From: an uncultured Brevibacillus sp.
GTDB taxonomy: Bacteria; Bacillota; Bacilli; Brevibacillales; Brevibacillaceae
Assembly (NCBI RefSeq): GCF_947502445.1
Contig: NZ_CANMZW010000004.1
Location: forward strand, 274,170 to 338,169
Reading direction: 5' to 3'
Length of the DNA: 64,000 nucleotides
A model generated the notes under the pieces. That model saw only the letters and a program-made list of their open reading frames with translations. It did no database searches and was not told the origin of the DNA. The translations under genes and the position numbers were made by a program. Positions 8,152-16,261 of the stretch are shown piece by piece (position 1 is the first letter of the stretch; each line of letters begins with the position of its first letter).

Positions 8152-9060
8152 ATGCAATTCTCATCATCATTGCTCGCATTATGGATTAGTTTAATAAGTA
8201 ATGTGGTATTGACTGTAATAAAGGTTGTTGTTGGATTTTTATTCAATAGTCAAGTCCTTATTGCTGATGGTATACATAATGCTGGCGATGTGATTGCTAC
8301 ATTTGCCGCTTTGACATCGTCTATGGTTTCCAAAAAGCCGGCGGATAAAGACCATCCTTATGGTCACGGTAAAGCAGAGGTTATCGCTTCTGGTATTGTG
8401 GCGATTATATTAGCCTTAGCCGCATTATTCATGGTCTATAAGTCGATAGAAGCCTTGTTCGAACCAGCAGTGGAAGCTAGTATCATAGCATTGGTAGCTG
8501 CAATTATATCGTTAATATGGAAGCAAGGCCTGTACGTCTATTGTATAAGGCTTGGTAGAGAACAAAATAGTAAAAGCCTGATAGCAACCGCAAACGATCA
8601 CCTAGCGGATGTGTACGCTTCCATTGCTGCTGTAGTAGGGATTGGAGTAGCGTTATTGGGGGATCGCTACGATTTACCATATACCCAATACGGAGATCCT
8701 TTAGCCGGATTGATCGTTTCCTATTTCGTTATGAAGTTGGCCTATGAAATGGGGGAGGAGTCGATTGGAGTATTAATGGAGAAAAGCTTACCTGCTGAGA
8801 AGTTGAATCAGCTTGAGAACATTGTCCGGGCAATTCCCCAAGTAAAAAGAATTGACCGGATTCGAGCAAGAGAACATGGGCATTATGTGATCGTGGATGT
8901 AAGAGTTAGCATTTCAAATGATTTAACGCTTAAAGAGGGTCACGATATAAGCAGAATCATTAAGGGCTCTATTATGAGTGAAATGAAAGAGGTTGAAGAG
9001 GTATTGATTCATATGAACACTCCCTCCACCTATGCTTCGCTTAGAGGTGGGGGTTTCTGA
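8152..9060 (+). CDS. Cation diffusion facilitator family transporter
   Basis: The 302-residue membrane protein has the CDF pattern: about six transmembrane helices, a first metal motif ADGIHNAGD (D39, D46), the HPYGHGK loop near 67-73, a second motif ATANDHLADVYAS, and a C-terminal cytoplasmic ferredoxin-like domain. It would export divalent cations such as Mn2+, Zn2+ or Fe2+ by proton antiport. GGGAGGAAAGG seven bases before the ATG is a strong ribosome-binding site. The last ten or so residues (PSTYASLRGGGF) are read from the right end of the adjoining TnpB element, so the natural C-terminus has been replaced by an insertion. Function may well be retained. Confidence 0.88.
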   Translation: MQFSSSLLALWISLISNVVLTVIKVVVGFLFNSQVLIADGIHNAGDVIATFAALTSSMVSKKPADKDHPYGHGKAEVIASGIVAIILALAALFMVYKSIEALFEPAVEASIIALVAAIISLIWKQGLYVYCIRLGREQNSKSLIATANDHLADVYASIAAVVGIGVALLGDRYDLPYTQYGDPLAGLIVSYFVMKLAYEMGEESIGVLMEKSLPAEKLNQLENIVRAIPQVKRIDRIRAREHGHYVIVDVRVSISNDLTLKEGHDISRIIKGSIMSEMKEVEEVLIHMNTPSTYASLRGGGF

Positions 9061-9160
9061 TCTACACGTTGCCATGTCTTGGCGACTATTCGTTGGAACA
9101 GTCTTACTCCTATGAGCAGAAGTACACGGCAAAACGCAAAATCAGCAACATTTATAGCCA
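9021..9160 (-). ncRNA. Right end and likely omega-RNA remnant of the TnpB element
   Basis: On the minus strand the region after the broken tnpB ends in a strong stem (CCACCT...AGGTGG at about 9030-9052), the typical right-end hairpin of IS200/IS605-like elements. In intact elements the sequence before this stem, overlapping the end of tnpB, is the guide (omega) RNA scaffold. Here the tnpB end has been deleted into it, so the RNA is probably incomplete. The RNA role is inferred from position and the end stem alone. Confidence 0.45.
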
Positions 9161-10054
9161 CATCTGCATCTGTATACTCTTCCAGACACCTTTTTTCGTC
9201 TGGTGCAAACAGGACATGTTTGCGAAGTGTAGGATTCATCCACTTTTTCGAGAATGATTTCTTTGGCTTTTAGCTTATAGGCAAGATAATCATACAGTTT
9301 TCCAAATTGCCATTGGGACAGTTTTTGGTTGGTGTTGCGAGATCGTCTTTTTTTGTTCTTCTTTTTAGCCGATGTATGGCGCTGTACACCTTCTACATCA
9401 CCAATGACAACATGACTCACTTGTTGTTCTACGCACCAATCTACAAAAGTTTTTTGTGGTCTTATGCAGGGCATCCTTCAGTTGTGCATCACTTTTTGAC
9501 AGGATATACTGTTTGGCACGGTTGTATGTTTTCCACTGGCGGCTACCTTTCTTGCATTTGCTCATTTTTCGTTGCAGTTCAGCCAGTTTCTTATTTCTAA
9601 AGCGTTTGATGCTTCGACATTTTCTGCCTGTGATGATGATTCCCTGACCGGTTTCAGTGATAGAGGAAATGGCATGGATTTCACCCGGATCAATCGCAGC
9701 CGTGTGGTTTCCGTTAATTGCTTCTGCTTGTTTGCCATCATCATACGACAAACAGACCACAAGTTTTCTGTCGTAGATTAGTTCGATTTCCTTGATCTGC
9801 CCGACCGGAATGTGTTTTATCCAGATGACAATGGGCTGTTGTCGCTTTCCTTCTTGAATGCCAAGAGATAACTCAATCTTACCTTTCTCATACACTTTGA
9901 AGCCATCTTTTGCCCATTTGGTATTATAGTACTTCTTTTGCTTGTATGGATAACGGGCGGTAGAAACCCCTTTGTCTTTCGCTCTCTTTGTATTATCTCT
10001 TGACCAAAGATATTTATGACACACCGCTTGAATGGACTGGCTGTGAATTGGCAA
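9142..10054 (-). pseudogene. IS200/IS605-type TnpB, truncated and frameshifted
   Basis: The first frame (10054-9398) carries IHSQSIQAV, RYPYKQKKYYNTKW and IDPGEIHAI, the RuvC-I Asp. The second frame (9474-9142) carries VSHVVIGDVEGV (RuvC-II region), KAKEIILEKVDESYTSQTC and a CPVC...CRCGYKC zinc finger. One base slipped in an A/C-run near 9450 separates the two. The frame stops straight after CGYKC, so the RuvC-III Asp motif (normally HRDxHGA) is deleted. The N-terminal domain is also missing, cut where wrbA sequence begins. No TnpA is present. This RNA-guided nuclease relative is inactive. Confidence 0.85.
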
Positions 10055-10590
10055 AGGAAGCCGGCGCGGAAGTGAAAATCTTTAAGGTTCAAGAATTGGC
10101 ATCTCAAGCAGTGATTGATAAGAATCCGGCTTGGAAAGCCCATGTGGAAGCCACAAAAGATATTCCGGTTATTACACCAGATGACATCGTTGAAGCTGAT
10201 GCCATTATTTTCAGTACGCCTACACGCTTCGGAAACATTGCCGCCCAAATGAAACAATTTTTAGATACAACAGGTGGAATCTGGTTCCATGGAAAAACGG
10301 TTAATAAAGTGGTAAGCGCAATGACTTCTGCTCAAAACGCTCACGGTGGTCAAGAAGCGACTATCCTTAACTTATATACCTCTATGTATCACTGGGGGGC
10401 AATCGTGGTTGCTCCAGGATATACTGATGCTTCCTTGTTCGCTGCCGGAGGAAATCCGTATGGTACAAGTGTATCTGTAGATCAAAACAACCAAATGGTT
10501 GGAGATAAGGAAGCTTATCAAAATGCCGTTAAACATCAAGCCAAGCGTGTGGTTACGGTAGCTGAATGGGTTAAAAAAGGAATGCAATAA
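10049..10590 (+). pseudogene. wrbA: WrbA-like NAD(P)H:quinone oxidoreductase, 5' truncated
   Basis: From about residue ELAKEAGAEV on, the sequence matches WrbA flavodoxin-fold quinone reductases: FSTPTRFGN (FMN loop), FLDTTGG, SAQNAHGGQEATI, YHWGAIVVAPGYT and FAAGGNPYGTS. The first 25 or so residues, with the phosphate-binding loop SSTGTN for FMN, are missing; upstream sequence is antisense tnpB. An ATG at 9988 happens to be in frame through tnpB DNA but has no sensible N-terminus. Without the FMN phosphate loop the product should be inactive. A hairpin at 10607 follows. Confidence 0.85.
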
Positions 10591-10606
10591 ATTTCAATAC
10601 ATTGTT

Positions 10607-10640
10607 GGAAAACCACAGTTTTTACTGTGGTTTTCCTTAG
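10607..10640 (+). terminator. Hairpin terminator after wrbA
   Basis: GGAAAACCACAGT pairs with ACTGTGGTTTTCC over a 4-nt loop, a perfect 13-bp stem. The T-run is inside the stem, so it is a probable rather than certain terminator. Confidence 0.6.
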
Positions 10641-10785
10641 TAAGAAATACCAAAACTACCACTGTTGAACGGAATGGTAAAAAAGTCGAGAATATACTCT
10701 ATACACAATTCACAGCATCGCAGGAGAGACGAATACGGGCGTGTTTACTCACACAAGATAATCAACGACACGATGGAGGACTCGT

Positions 10786-11418
10786 ATGAATGTAAAAAAA
10801 CTAGCAGGCGAGAAAGCAGTGGAATATATTACAGATGGAATGACAATTGGGCTAGGTACCGGATCTACCGTTAATTGGACAATACGTAAGTTGGGGGAAT
10901 TAGTAAAACAGAGAGAAATACAAATTCGTGCCATCCCTACTTCCCAACAAACAAGTTATTTAGCTAATGAATTAGGTATTCCACTAGTAACTTTTGCACA
11001 ATCAACAGAATTAGATTTAACAATTGATGGTGCTGATGAGTTTAATTCATCATTGGATTTGATTAAAGGGGGAGGGGGAGCACTCGTACGCGAGAAGTTA
11101 GTCGCAGCAGCTTCTAATCGTCTAATTATAGTGGCAGATGAATCTAAGTCCGTCGAGAAAATCGGAAAATTCCCACTACCTATTGAGGTCGTTCCCTTCG
11201 CATGGGAAGTTACGGCCAAACGGATTGAGGGGTTAAACTGCGTTCCAACATTACGTAAAGCGAATGGTTGCCCATACGTTTCTGACAATGGTAACTATAT
11301 TTTGGACTGTTCTTTTGGATATATTGAAAATCCAGCTAAACTTGAGCGAACAATTAAACTTTTACCCGGTGTTGTTGATACAGGTCTTTTTATATCCATG
11401 GCTGACACTCTACTTTGA
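10786..11418 (+). CDS. rpiA: Ribose-5-phosphate isomerase A
   Basis: The 210 residues follow RpiA closely: GLGTGSTVNW near 23-32 (phosphate loop), IPTSQQT, TIDGADEFN (catalytic Asp region), LIKGGGGALVREK (catalytic Glu and Lys) and GVVDTGLFISMAD. It interconverts ribose-5-phosphate and ribulose-5-phosphate in the pentose phosphate pathway. GGAGG six bases before the ATG fits. The protein ends at MADTLL, about 10 to 15 residues earlier than usual (the final strand after MADxVI is missing), so a small 3' loss is likely. Firmicutes often use RpiB instead, so this may be accessory. Confidence 0.85.
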   Translation: MNVKKLAGEKAVEYITDGMTIGLGTGSTVNWTIRKLGELVKQREIQIRAIPTSQQTSYLANELGIPLVTFAQSTELDLTIDGADEFNSSLDLIKGGGGALVREKLVAAASNRLIIVADESKSVEKIGKFPLPIEVVPFAWEVTAKRIEGLNCVPTLRKANGCPYVSDNGNYILDCSFGYIENPAKLERTIKLLPGVVDTGLFISMADTLL

Positions 11419-11558
11419 ATGATGTTCCCCTTTGTACAGTTCTCTTAGAACAAAAGATATTTATAATGATGAAAACCCGTCTCCTATTAAAACAGGGACA
11501 GGTTAGCGATTTCAAGCAACAGAGCTTTGAGTGGCCTGAAAGGTAATCATTTCGCCTA

Positions 11559-11849
11559 TTAATTAATTTTAGATGGTGGAGTAAGCCTGTCAGGACCTTG
11601 AAATCTTCTCAAAACCTCATTTGCTATTCGTATACCGTTTACAATTGCATCAAAATCAATGTTTATGTTAGGGAGCGACAAAAGCGACTTTTTCTTTGGT
11701 CTACCTTGTGTTTTTGCCCATTCTTGATAATACTGGTCCAACTTTACAGGATTTTTTTGCAACCTTTTTATTGAGATCTTTTTTAACTTGAGCCAATCCA
11801 TAAATTCAGGTGTATAATGGTTCCTTTTTTTTATTGAATGTTTACCCAA
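11559..11849 (-). CDS. Small basic protein of unknown function
   Basis: The 96 residues are strongly basic in the first half (KHSIKKRNHY, LQKNPVK, GRPKKK) and end in an amphipathic helix (IVNGIRIANEVLRRFQ). TTG at 11849 is the start, with GAGGTGAG nine bases upstream. The layout, a short charged domain with W and Y at regular spacing plus an amphipathic tail, is faintly like small spore-coat proteins of the YlbD/YqfQ type, and a YjcZ-type gene lies just upstream on the same strand. That link is a guess. Transcription probably starts in the 11.85-11.88 kb gap, as a terminator separates it from the YjcZ gene. Confidence 0.55.
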   Translation of the reverse strand: MGKHSIKKRNHYTPEFMDWLKLKKISIKRLQKNPVKLDQYYQEWAKTQGRPKKKSLLSLPNINIDFDAIVNGIRIANEVLRRFQGPDRLTPPSKIN

Positions 11850-11878
11850 ATTTTCAATCTCACCTCAATTCGTAAATG

Positions 11879-11926
11879 AAAAATGCAAAGGGGGAAAATC
11901 TACTCAATCTCCCTTTGCATTTTTTC
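11879..11926 (-). terminator. Intrinsic terminator of the YjcZ-type gene
   Basis: AAAAATGCAAAGGG pairs perfectly with CCCTTTGCATTTTT across an 18-nt loop. On the minus strand it follows the small sporulation gene by 21 nt and runs into TTTTTCATTT. Confidence 0.8.
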
Positions 11927-11947
11927 TCCTCACAATATCTCTATCGA

Positions 11948-12034
11948 TTAATCACAACCGCATCCAACAATTACCAACAGGACGAAAAGCACTAGGATCA
12001 GAGCAAAGTCATCAAAACCATTAAAGATTCCCAA
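11948..12034 (-). CDS. YjcZ-family small sporulation membrane protein
   Basis: A 28-residue protein reads MGIFNGFDDFALILVLFVLL and then VIVGCGCD. The single hydrophobic helix with an F-A-L-I-x-V-L-F-x-L-L-x-I-V-G-C motif is diagnostic of the YjcZ family of tiny, sporulation-associated proteins of Bacillales. The TTG start is preceded by GGAAAGGAGGGAG, a very strong ribosome-binding site with correct spacing. It is monocistronic with its own terminator. Expression in the mother cell late in sporulation is known for relatives; no sigma-factor promoter was defined here. Confidence 0.88.
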   Translation of the reverse strand: MGIFNGFDDFALILVLFVLLVIVGCGCD

Positions 12035-12118
12035 TTTCACTCCCTCCTTTCCATAGTCTTACAATATGTGCTTTACTCATTTTTGCCTGTATCATCACCC
12101 AAAAAGTAAAAGAATAAA

Positions 12119-12262
12119 AAACCTGCACCGGACAAATGGAGCATCCATCAGATTGTGATCCATGTTACGGATGACGAAATCCTGTCAACACATCGGAAAT
12201 TGCGCATCGAGCATGTCCGTGACCACCTCGCCCAGATCGAGCGGGTAAAGCAGGCAGGATAG
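12119..12262 (+). pseudogene. DinB-like protein remnant with internal deletion
   Basis: One open frame encodes KPAPDKWSIHQIVIHVTDDE followed directly by a C-terminal-like segment HVRDHLAQIERVKQAG and TAG. The first piece is the N-terminal W-S-I/hydrophobic-H-D helix typical of DinB/YfiT four-helix proteins; the second resembles the last helix of the same fold. The roughly 100 residues between, with most metal-binding histidines, are missing, and there is no start codon or ribosome-binding site. It is therefore a relic. Confidence 0.6.
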
Positions 12263-12325
12263 GGTATTACACTACATGCTTGTTGTGAGTAAACTAGCGG
12301 GCTTGATCGGTCAAACAAAAAAGAG

Positions 12326-12375
12326 AAAGCCAGTCTAACACTTTATTTTTCGTGTTTTGACTGGCTTTTTGTTTT
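12326..12375 (+). terminator. Intrinsic terminator
   Basis: AAAGCCAGTCTAACAC pairs with GTGTTTTGACTGGCTTT (one bulge), followed by TTTGTTTTG. It has T-rich flanks on one side only and follows the DinB remnant. Confidence 0.75.
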
Positions 12376-12509
12376 GAAGGATTGGATAAGCTAATACCTA
12401 TTCCTCTAAGGCAACAGCATTTCTTATTGCAGAGATAGTGTTACATATTCTACCATATATTGTAATGCGATTCGTGTGGTGATAATAATTTTGAAAAGGT
12501 GGGGTGTAC

Positions 12510-12632
12510 ATGGGATGGGCTTTACTCGTTGTTATTGCATATCTGCCAATCATATATAGAATACATAAACGTCTAGATGATTTAGAAAACGAGGTCAAAA
12601 GATTAAAGGGTGACCATATTCACCACAGCTAG
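12510..12632 (+). CDS. 40-residue single-pass membrane protein
   Basis: ATG at 12510 is preceded by AAGGTGGGG with 5-base spacing. The peptide begins MGWALLVVIAYLPIIYRIHK (a membrane helix followed by a basic residue cluster) and continues RLDDLENEVKRLKGDH, a heptad-like coiled coil. Such membrane-helix plus coil microproteins commonly regulate or scaffold membrane partners; I do not recognise a named family. It lies 61 bases before the GNAT gene in the same direction and may be cotranscribed. Confidence 0.65.
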   Translation: MGWALLVVIAYLPIIYRIHKRLDDLENEVKRLKGDHIHHS

Positions 12633-12693
12633 CAGCATGTAAGACCATTTTCGAAATAACAATAGAGAACGATGGAAAAATGGAGGAAAGAAG

Positions 12694-13254
12694 ATGAGCC
12701 TTAGATTGGAAACAGATCGATTAGTGATCCGACACTTTGAACAATCTGATGCCAGAATGGTTCATGAATTGGCAGGGAGCGAGGAGGTAGCACGCACAAC
12801 TCTTTCCATTCCTCACCCTTATCCCGAGGGAGCGGCAGGGGAATGGATTGAATCCACTCTTCGCGATGCCGAAAAGGGAGAAAGCTATGCGTTCGCTATT
12901 GTAAAAAAAGAAACCGAAGAACTGATGGGATGCATGAGCTTACTTGTTTCAAAAAGTCATAAGCGTGCTGAACTTGGTTATTGGTTTGGCCATCCTTATT
13001 GGGGGCAGGGATTCGCAACAGAAGCTGCTCGGAGAGTCGTTGCATTTGGATTTGAGGAGCTGGGATTAAATCGTATATTCGCAATGGCGATGACAAAAAA
13101 TACAGCTTCTTACAAGATCATGAGAAAAGTCGGAATGAAGCATGAGGGTACATTCCCCCAGCATGTACTGAAGTGGGGGAGCTTTGAAGATATAGAGTTC
13201 TATGGAATAACCAGGGCTGATTATGAAAAGAACCTGCAAGCGAACACAAAATGA
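12694..13254 (+). CDS. GNAT acetyltransferase of the RimJ/RimL type
   Basis: The 186-residue protein starts LRLETDRLVIR, the standard RimJ/RimL opening, and has the acetyl-CoA loop GYWFGHPYWGQGFATEAARR near 91-110, followed by LNRIFAMAMTKNTASYKIMRKVGM. Enzymes of this group acetylate N-termini of proteins, antibiotics or small amines; the substrate cannot be read from sequence. AGGAAAG before the ATG is suitable. A strong bidirectional terminator at 13266 ends the unit. Confidence 0.88.
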   Translation: MSLRLETDRLVIRHFEQSDARMVHELAGSEEVARTTLSIPHPYPEGAAGEWIESTLRDAEKGESYAFAIVKKETEELMGCMSLLVSKSHKRAELGYWFGHPYWGQGFATEAARRVVAFGFEELGLNRIFAMAMTKNTASYKIMRKVGMKHEGTFPQHVLKWGSFEDIEFYGITRADYEKNLQANTK

Positions 13255-13265
13255 ATCGCCTATGA

Positions 13266-13317
13266 AAAAGTGGCAGTTTGGAACGGCATGATCATGTTCC
13301 CAAGCTGCCACTTTTTT
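13266..13317. terminator. Bidirectional intrinsic terminator
   Basis: Arms AAAAGTGGCAGTTTGGAAC and GTTCCCAAGCTGCCACTTTT pair with one mismatch, followed by TTTTTTGTG. It ends the GNAT transcript. Confidence 0.85.
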
Positions 13318-13451
13318 GTGTAAGCATGACCATGCAATAACTGGAGACCCAAGAAAGAGAAGCCAAGGGAGCAAGCGTAGGATTGAGTGACGTGAAGGGG
13401 TAAAACAGTCAGAAATAACGAAATGTTGACGAAAATGGATATAAGCAAATG

Positions 13452-13481
13452 TTGATATGATTTCGCGAAGTTTCGTACAAT
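13452..13481 (+). promoter_or_regulatory. SigA-type promoter of the CBS-domain membrane protein
   Basis: TTGATA and TACAAT are separated by 18 bases, 38 nt before the gene start. This matches a housekeeping promoter with one mismatch in each box. Confidence 0.55.
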
Positions 13482-13518
13482 GAATGTGTAAGACTCAAAA
13501 TGAAGAGGGGATAGGATA

Positions 13519-14838
13519 TTGTTGACCATGAATTTGTTGCTGATTGCTTTTCTGATTTTCGCCACTGCTTTTTTTGTGGCAACTGAATTTGCAATTGTCA
13601 AACTCCGGCCGAGTCGTGTAGATCAGATGGTCATGGAAGGAAGAAAAAACGCTCTGGCTGTTCAGAAAGTAATTAGTAACTTGGATGGCTACTTGTCCGC
13701 GTGTCAATTGGGAATCACCTTGACCGCTATTGGTCTCGGGGTATTGGGTAAACCTACGATTGAATCGATTTTGACCCCTGTGCTGGAGCCTTTTTTGCCC
13801 GAACAAGTCGTCGCCATTTTATCGTTTCTGATCGCGTACTCGATCGTGACCTTTTTGCATGTGGTCGTGGGCGAGCTGGCTCCGAAAACAGTGGCGATTC
13901 AAAAAGCAGAAGGCGTCAGCTTGCTTTGTGCGAAACCGATTATCTGGTTTTATAAAATGATGTACCCCGCGATCTGGCTGCTTAACGGCTCCGCTGCTCT
14001 GCTAGTCCGTTCTTTTGGGATGAAGCCGACAAAAGAGCATGAGGAAAGCCACTCGGAGGAAGAGCTGCGCATCATCCTGGCGGAAAGCTATGAGAGCGGT
14101 AAAATCAATAAATCGGAATACGGATATGTGAGCAATATTTTTGCCTTTGATGAGCTGCTCGCTCGCGAAATTATGGTGCCGCGAACCGATATGGTCTGTT
14201 TGCATCAGGAATTTTCCTTGGAGCAAAATATGCGGATTATAAAAGAGGAGCAGTATACACGTTTTCCTATCGTTTCACAAAATAAAGACCATATTGTCGG
14301 GATGATTCACACCAAAGAGTTCTTTCTGAAGTATGCCGATAATCCGAATCTGGACTTGTCCAAGCTCATTCGACCGTTTCTGACGGTTTCAGAGGCGACG
14401 CCTGTTAAGGACCTGCTAAAGAAAATGCAAAAGCAGGGAACGCATATTGCGATTTTGCTGGATGAGTATGGCGGTACTTCGGGGATAGTAACTATCGAGG
14501 ATATTTTGGAGGAAATTGTAGGTGAAATCCGCGATGAATTTGATGCAGATGAAAAAGCGGAGATCGAGATCATGGAAGAAAATAGGCATTTGATCGTGGA
14601 CGGAAAGGTACTGCTCTCGGAAGTAAATGATTTGCTTGATGCGAGCATCGATGAAGAACAGCTGGATACGATCGGGGGCTGGCTTTACAGTCAAAATCCG
14701 TCCCTTAAGGAAGGGATTGGGTGGCGTTACGAAAGCCTCGTGTTCACGATCCGCAAGAAGGATAAGCATCGCATACGTAAAATAGAAATTAAGAAAATCG
14801 AGCATCAGCCCGAGCAGGAGCTGTTGCAAGTCAACTAA
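13519..14838 (+). CDS. CorC/CNNM-like (DUF21-CBS-CorC_HlyC) membrane protein
   Basis: The 439-residue protein has an N-terminal DUF21 (CNNM) transmembrane domain with the FVATEFAIVKLRPSR motif, then a CBS pair (about 205-330, with MVPRTDMV and LLDEYGGTSGIVTIEDILEE), then a CorC_HlyC transporter-associated domain to the end. Relatives such as MpfA/YhdP export Mg2+ or modulate its efflux; older annotation calls them hemolysins. TTG at 13519 follows GAGGGG by 8 bases; an ATG three codons later is an alternative. The gene stands alone between a promoter and a terminator. Confidence 0.88.
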   Translation: MLTMNLLLIAFLIFATAFFVATEFAIVKLRPSRVDQMVMEGRKNALAVQKVISNLDGYLSACQLGITLTAIGLGVLGKPTIESILTPVLEPFLPEQVVAILSFLIAYSIVTFLHVVVGELAPKTVAIQKAEGVSLLCAKPIIWFYKMMYPAIWLLNGSAALLVRSFGMKPTKEHEESHSEEELRIILAESYESGKINKSEYGYVSNIFAFDELLAREIMVPRTDMVCLHQEFSLEQNMRIIKEEQYTRFPIVSQNKDHIVGMIHTKEFFLKYADNPNLDLSKLIRPFLTVSEATPVKDLLKKMQKQGTHIAILLDEYGGTSGIVTIEDILEEIVGEIRDEFDADEKAEIEIMEENRHLIVDGKVLLSEVNDLLDASIDEEQLDTIGGWLYSQNPSLKEGIGWRYESLVFTIRKKDKHRIRKIEIKKIEHQPEQELLQVN

Positions 14839-14859
14839 ACAAAGCGTTGTCCAAATGTG

Positions 14860-14905
14860 CGCGGGTTCTTCAGCTGATATGCTCTGTCGAACCCGCGATT
14901 TTTTA
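14860..14905. terminator. Intrinsic terminator between convergent genes
   Basis: CGCGGGTTC pairs with GAACCCGCG over a 20-nt loop, followed by ATTTTTTAC. It serves the CBS-domain gene and overlaps the last bases of the hydrolase gene on the opposite strand. Confidence 0.8.
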
Positions 14906-15781
14906 CTTGCAATCCACTGCTTCCAGGAAGTCCCGAACCACTTTTACATACTTATCCGTCTCTTCCAAATAGCCGAGATGGGAGCTGTTTTCAAAAATAT
15001 GCAGCTTGGCGCCTGGCACTAGTGATTGGTAATAGGCAGTCGACTCAGGAGCAGCTTCGTCATAGCGGCCGCAAACAAAGAGCGAAGGAATATCAATCTG
15101 ATCCAGCTTCGGTGTGTAATCAAAGGTCTTGAGATTGCCAGTCGGGCAAAACTCCGAAGGTCCCCACATCGTCATATAAACATCCTTGTTCGCTTTTTTC
15201 CGGCTTTCGGTCATGATCGCTGGCAGCGGATCGAGACGGCACACATGCCGGCTGTAGTATTCCTTCATGGCGTCTTGATACTCTTTGGAATAGGTAGTGC
15301 CTTGCTCCTCATGATGCTCAATCGTTTGTTGAACAGCTTCAGGCAATTTTGCGATCAGCTCATCGGCGTCTTTTTTCCATAGCTTGCTACTTAGGCATGG
15401 GCTGGAGAAGATGATACTCCGCACTCCAGCAGGCTTGGTGTCAATCAAATAAGCAGCAGCAAGCATCGTTCCCCACGAATGACCGAGGATGTGAACCTCA
15501 TCCAGGTCGAGAGCCTTTCTCACAGAGGACAATTCTTCAACAAAGCGCTCCGTTTTCCACAAGGAAGCATCAGTCGGCCGATCTGAATTCCCCGACCCGA
15601 GCTGATCGTAAAAAATGACAGATCTGTCCTCACCCAGTACATGGAGCGCTTCCTTTAGCGGATCATGCGTATTGCCAGGCCCTCCATGAAGCACAATCAG
15701 CGGCGTCTTTTCCCCATCGCCGACACGACTGTACCAAACCTTGCCCCCAGGAACCTCTATATACCCTTCCGTTTGCTTCAT
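14903..15781 (-). CDS. Proline iminopeptidase-like alpha/beta hydrolase
   Basis: The product (292 residues from the preferred start) has [10 protein letters not shown] near 31-40, characteristic of proline iminopeptidases (oxyanion hole), the nucleophile elbow GHSWG with Ser102, [10 protein letters not shown] supplying the acid Asp and [11 protein letters not shown] supplying the His. It should release N-terminal proline or similar residues from short peptides in the cytosol. ATG at 15781 is chosen because GGGGAGGCG lies just upstream; an in-frame start 18 codons earlier would add a charged, unfamily-like stretch. The gene is monocistronic. Confidence 0.87.
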   Translation of the reverse strand: MKQTEGYIEVPGGKVWYSRVGDGEKTPLIVLHGGPGNTHDPLKEALHVLGEDRSVIFYDQLGSGNSDRPTDASLWKTERFVEELSSVRKALDLDEVHILGHSWGTMLAAAYLIDTKPAGVRSIIFSSPCLSSKLWKKDADELIAKLPEAVQQTIEHHEEQGTTYSKEYQDAMKEYYSRHVCRLDPLPAIMTESRKKANKDVYMTMWGPSEFCPTGNLKTFDYTPKLDQIDIPSLFVCGRYDEAAPESTAYYQSLVPGAKLHIFENSSHLGYLEETDKYVKVVRDFLEAVDCK

Positions 15782-15912
15782 GCCCGTCGCCTCCCCTTCT
15801 TCTTTTTGCGTTAAAAAATTTTTGATTCCTTTCACTATACCATTTCTGGTAAATTTGCACTTTCTCTTGATTTTTATGTTCTTTTAAAGCGCGAGTGATG
15901 CCAACAGCTTGC

Positions 15913-16120
15913 GAGAGGAAAAAGGAGAAAAAGCTAAGGTCTTTGGGACACCAACCGAGTCGTAATGAAAAAAGCGAAAACAAGCTTTTAAGCGTCCACC
16001 CTGAATCACATCTTGGACCAACCACTTTGGACGCGGTTTTCGCTTTTTTCATGGAGACGGGCACCACACCCATCCAGCAGGGGGCCCAAGAACCTGCGGC
16101 TTTTTCTCCTTTTTCCTCTC
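15913..16120. repeat. 208-bp foldback (long nested inverted repeat)
   Basis: Outer arms 15913-15934 and 16099-16120 are perfect 22-bp inverted repeats beginning GAGAGGAAAAAGG. Inside, 15965-15981 and 16036-16052 are a second perfect 17-bp pair (ATGAAAAAAGCGAAAAC), and GCGTCC/GGACGC form a third step. A weaker pair (15937-15947 with 16085-16095, 9 of 11) lies between. No target duplication flanks it. It could be a MITE-like relic or a structured RNA element between two divergent genes. It is the main content of the 480-base gap here. Confidence 0.8.
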
Positions 16121-16261
16121 CACCACCAAATCGCTCGCTGCGCCCCCTCCGATTTTACACTTTTTTTAGAATTGGTTTAGAGCGTGTTTACACCTCCCCT
16201 CTACCATCGTTTATAGAGAAAGTGAAAGCAGTCACTTTCCAACTAACAGGAGGGATGAAAA

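Noticed and set aside
15663..16073. Minus-strand frame of 136 codons spanning the foldback
   Set aside because: It mixes hydrolase shadow with foldback sequence and lacks a ribosome-binding site. The apparent MKKAKT peptide is only the palindrome arm.
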